From contig RWJK01001887.1 of the NCBI GenBank assembly GCA_004335835.1, positions 8,354-39,702 on the forward strand: 31,349 bases of DNA, read 5' to 3'. Under the pieces are notes generated by a model. That model was given only the letters and a program-made list of their open reading frames with translations, searched no databases and was not told the DNA's origin. The stretch is from Scenedesmus sp. ARA3 (taxonomy: Eukaryota; Chlorophyta; Chlorophyceae; Sphaeropleales; Scenedesmaceae). Positions 30,831-31,349 of this stretch are shown here, piece by piece; positions within the stretch are counted from its first letter, which is position 1, and each line of letters starts with the position of its first letter. Made by a program: the position numbers and the translations under genes.

Positions 30831-31349
30831 GTTCATCGGTGGGACGGTTCAGGAGTTGTATACCGCCCCACCGTATGCTGCGCAGGCCGTGAACCCTTCG
30901 GCCTGAACTGACGCAGTGACTGGGCACATGCTGGAGCAGCGGTGCGGACAGTGACGAAGCAAGTTCTGCTGATATGGCGCACGGAACATGAAAGATCGTG
31001 TTTCCAGCATCAATTTGATACCTGTATGAGGGGGTGCCCGTGCCCGTAGCAGTGATCGCGACGTGTGCTGTGCTTTAACTCCCGTAGCTGATGCTGTTGC
31101 AATTCGGCCGATGCGCGACCTCCCACCCTCTGGTCAAGAATGAATGCTGATCACTTTGCATCTGATCATCCATGCAACGCCATCATGTGCCTAGTACTGT
31201 GCACGTTTGAGTGTCGTACGGAAAGCAGTAAGCAGTAAGCTTGAACTACTCCACGCAAGCATTCTGCCATATGAAGACATTACCACCTACAACGGCAGTG
31301 GTCTCATATAGATGTGTGTGAGGTGATTGTTCGTCCCCATTAGGAGTAG
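30796..31349. repeat. Unidentified repeat, copy 3 (cut by the window end)
   Basis: Colinear with copy 2 from GGAAGGAGTTAAG through GTGGGACGGTTCAGGAGTTG, CCGCCCCACCG, GATATGGCGCACGGAAC, GATCGCGACGTGTGCTGTG and TACAACGGCAGTGGTCTCAT to the end of the window. Copies 2 and 3 start about 945 bp apart, so this may be the edge of a tandem array or a cluster of a transposable element. Confidence 0.9.

Noticed and set aside
28850..31349. Spliceosomal RNA, SRP RNA or rRNA genes in the right-end repeats
   Set aside because: I looked for known conserved U1, U2, U4, U5, U6, SRP and 5S segments and saw none. The copies also diverge by insertions that a structural RNA would not tolerate.

Overview
The window looks like nuclear DNA of a green alga (Chlorophyta, probably Chlorophyceae). 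The evidence is a chlorophyll synthase gene with many introns, a ciliary axoneme gene, a Rab1/Ypt1 gene very close to the volvocine form as I remember it, dense CAG/CTG repeats, GTGAG-type donors and TGCAG-type acceptors, and Ala/Gln/Ser homopolymers. I cannot fix the genus. Gene models were built by hand: I joined exons only where splice sites, reading phase and protein family agreed.

Layout, left to right. (1) 250-1994, minus: the first four exons of a secreted GH9 endoglucanase with a CBM1-like cellulose-binding module; it runs off the left edge. (2) 4066-7187, minus: a complete 243-residue conserved protein with a plastid-type N-terminus, 4 exons. (3) 7500-12439, plus: chlorophyll synthase, 7 exons, 376 aa, divergent from gene 2 across 312 bp. 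(4) 13863-14477, plus: an intronless RAB1/YPT1, 204 aa. (5) 16208-19497, plus: a ZC2HC1-type zinc-finger protein, 4 exons, 837 aa. (6) 20787-28263, plus: CFAP100 (FAP100/MIA1), about 17 exons, about 652 aa. (7) 28264-31349: no gene recognised; three copies of an unidentified repeat, an inverted repeat and short tandem repeats.

The most striking signal is not a gene. In genes 1, 2, 3 and 6 the introns are ladders of truncated exon copies ('ghost' exons). Almost every ghost carries the part of the exon next to the splice site, together with that splice site and some intron. Copies of an exon's 5' part with an AG acceptor lie upstream of the real exon. Copies of its 3' part with a GT donor lie downstream. 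The spacing is about 95-220 bp (153 bp twice in succession in gene 2). Copies of the last coding exon's end, stop codon included, lie just past the real stop in three genes. This is what repeated tandem duplication across exon-intron junctions would leave if splicing always used the outermost donor and acceptor. It could be an intron-growth process and a reservoir of decoy splice sites. The intronless RAB1 and the ZC2HC1 gene show no such ladders.

Functionally the window mixes plastid genes (chlorophyll synthase and its divergent neighbour), a cell-wall/cellulose gene, a secretory-pathway GTPase and two genes of likely ciliary or cytoskeletal role. There is no operon logic, as expected for a nuclear genome; the only plausible co-regulation is the shared promoter at 7188-7499.
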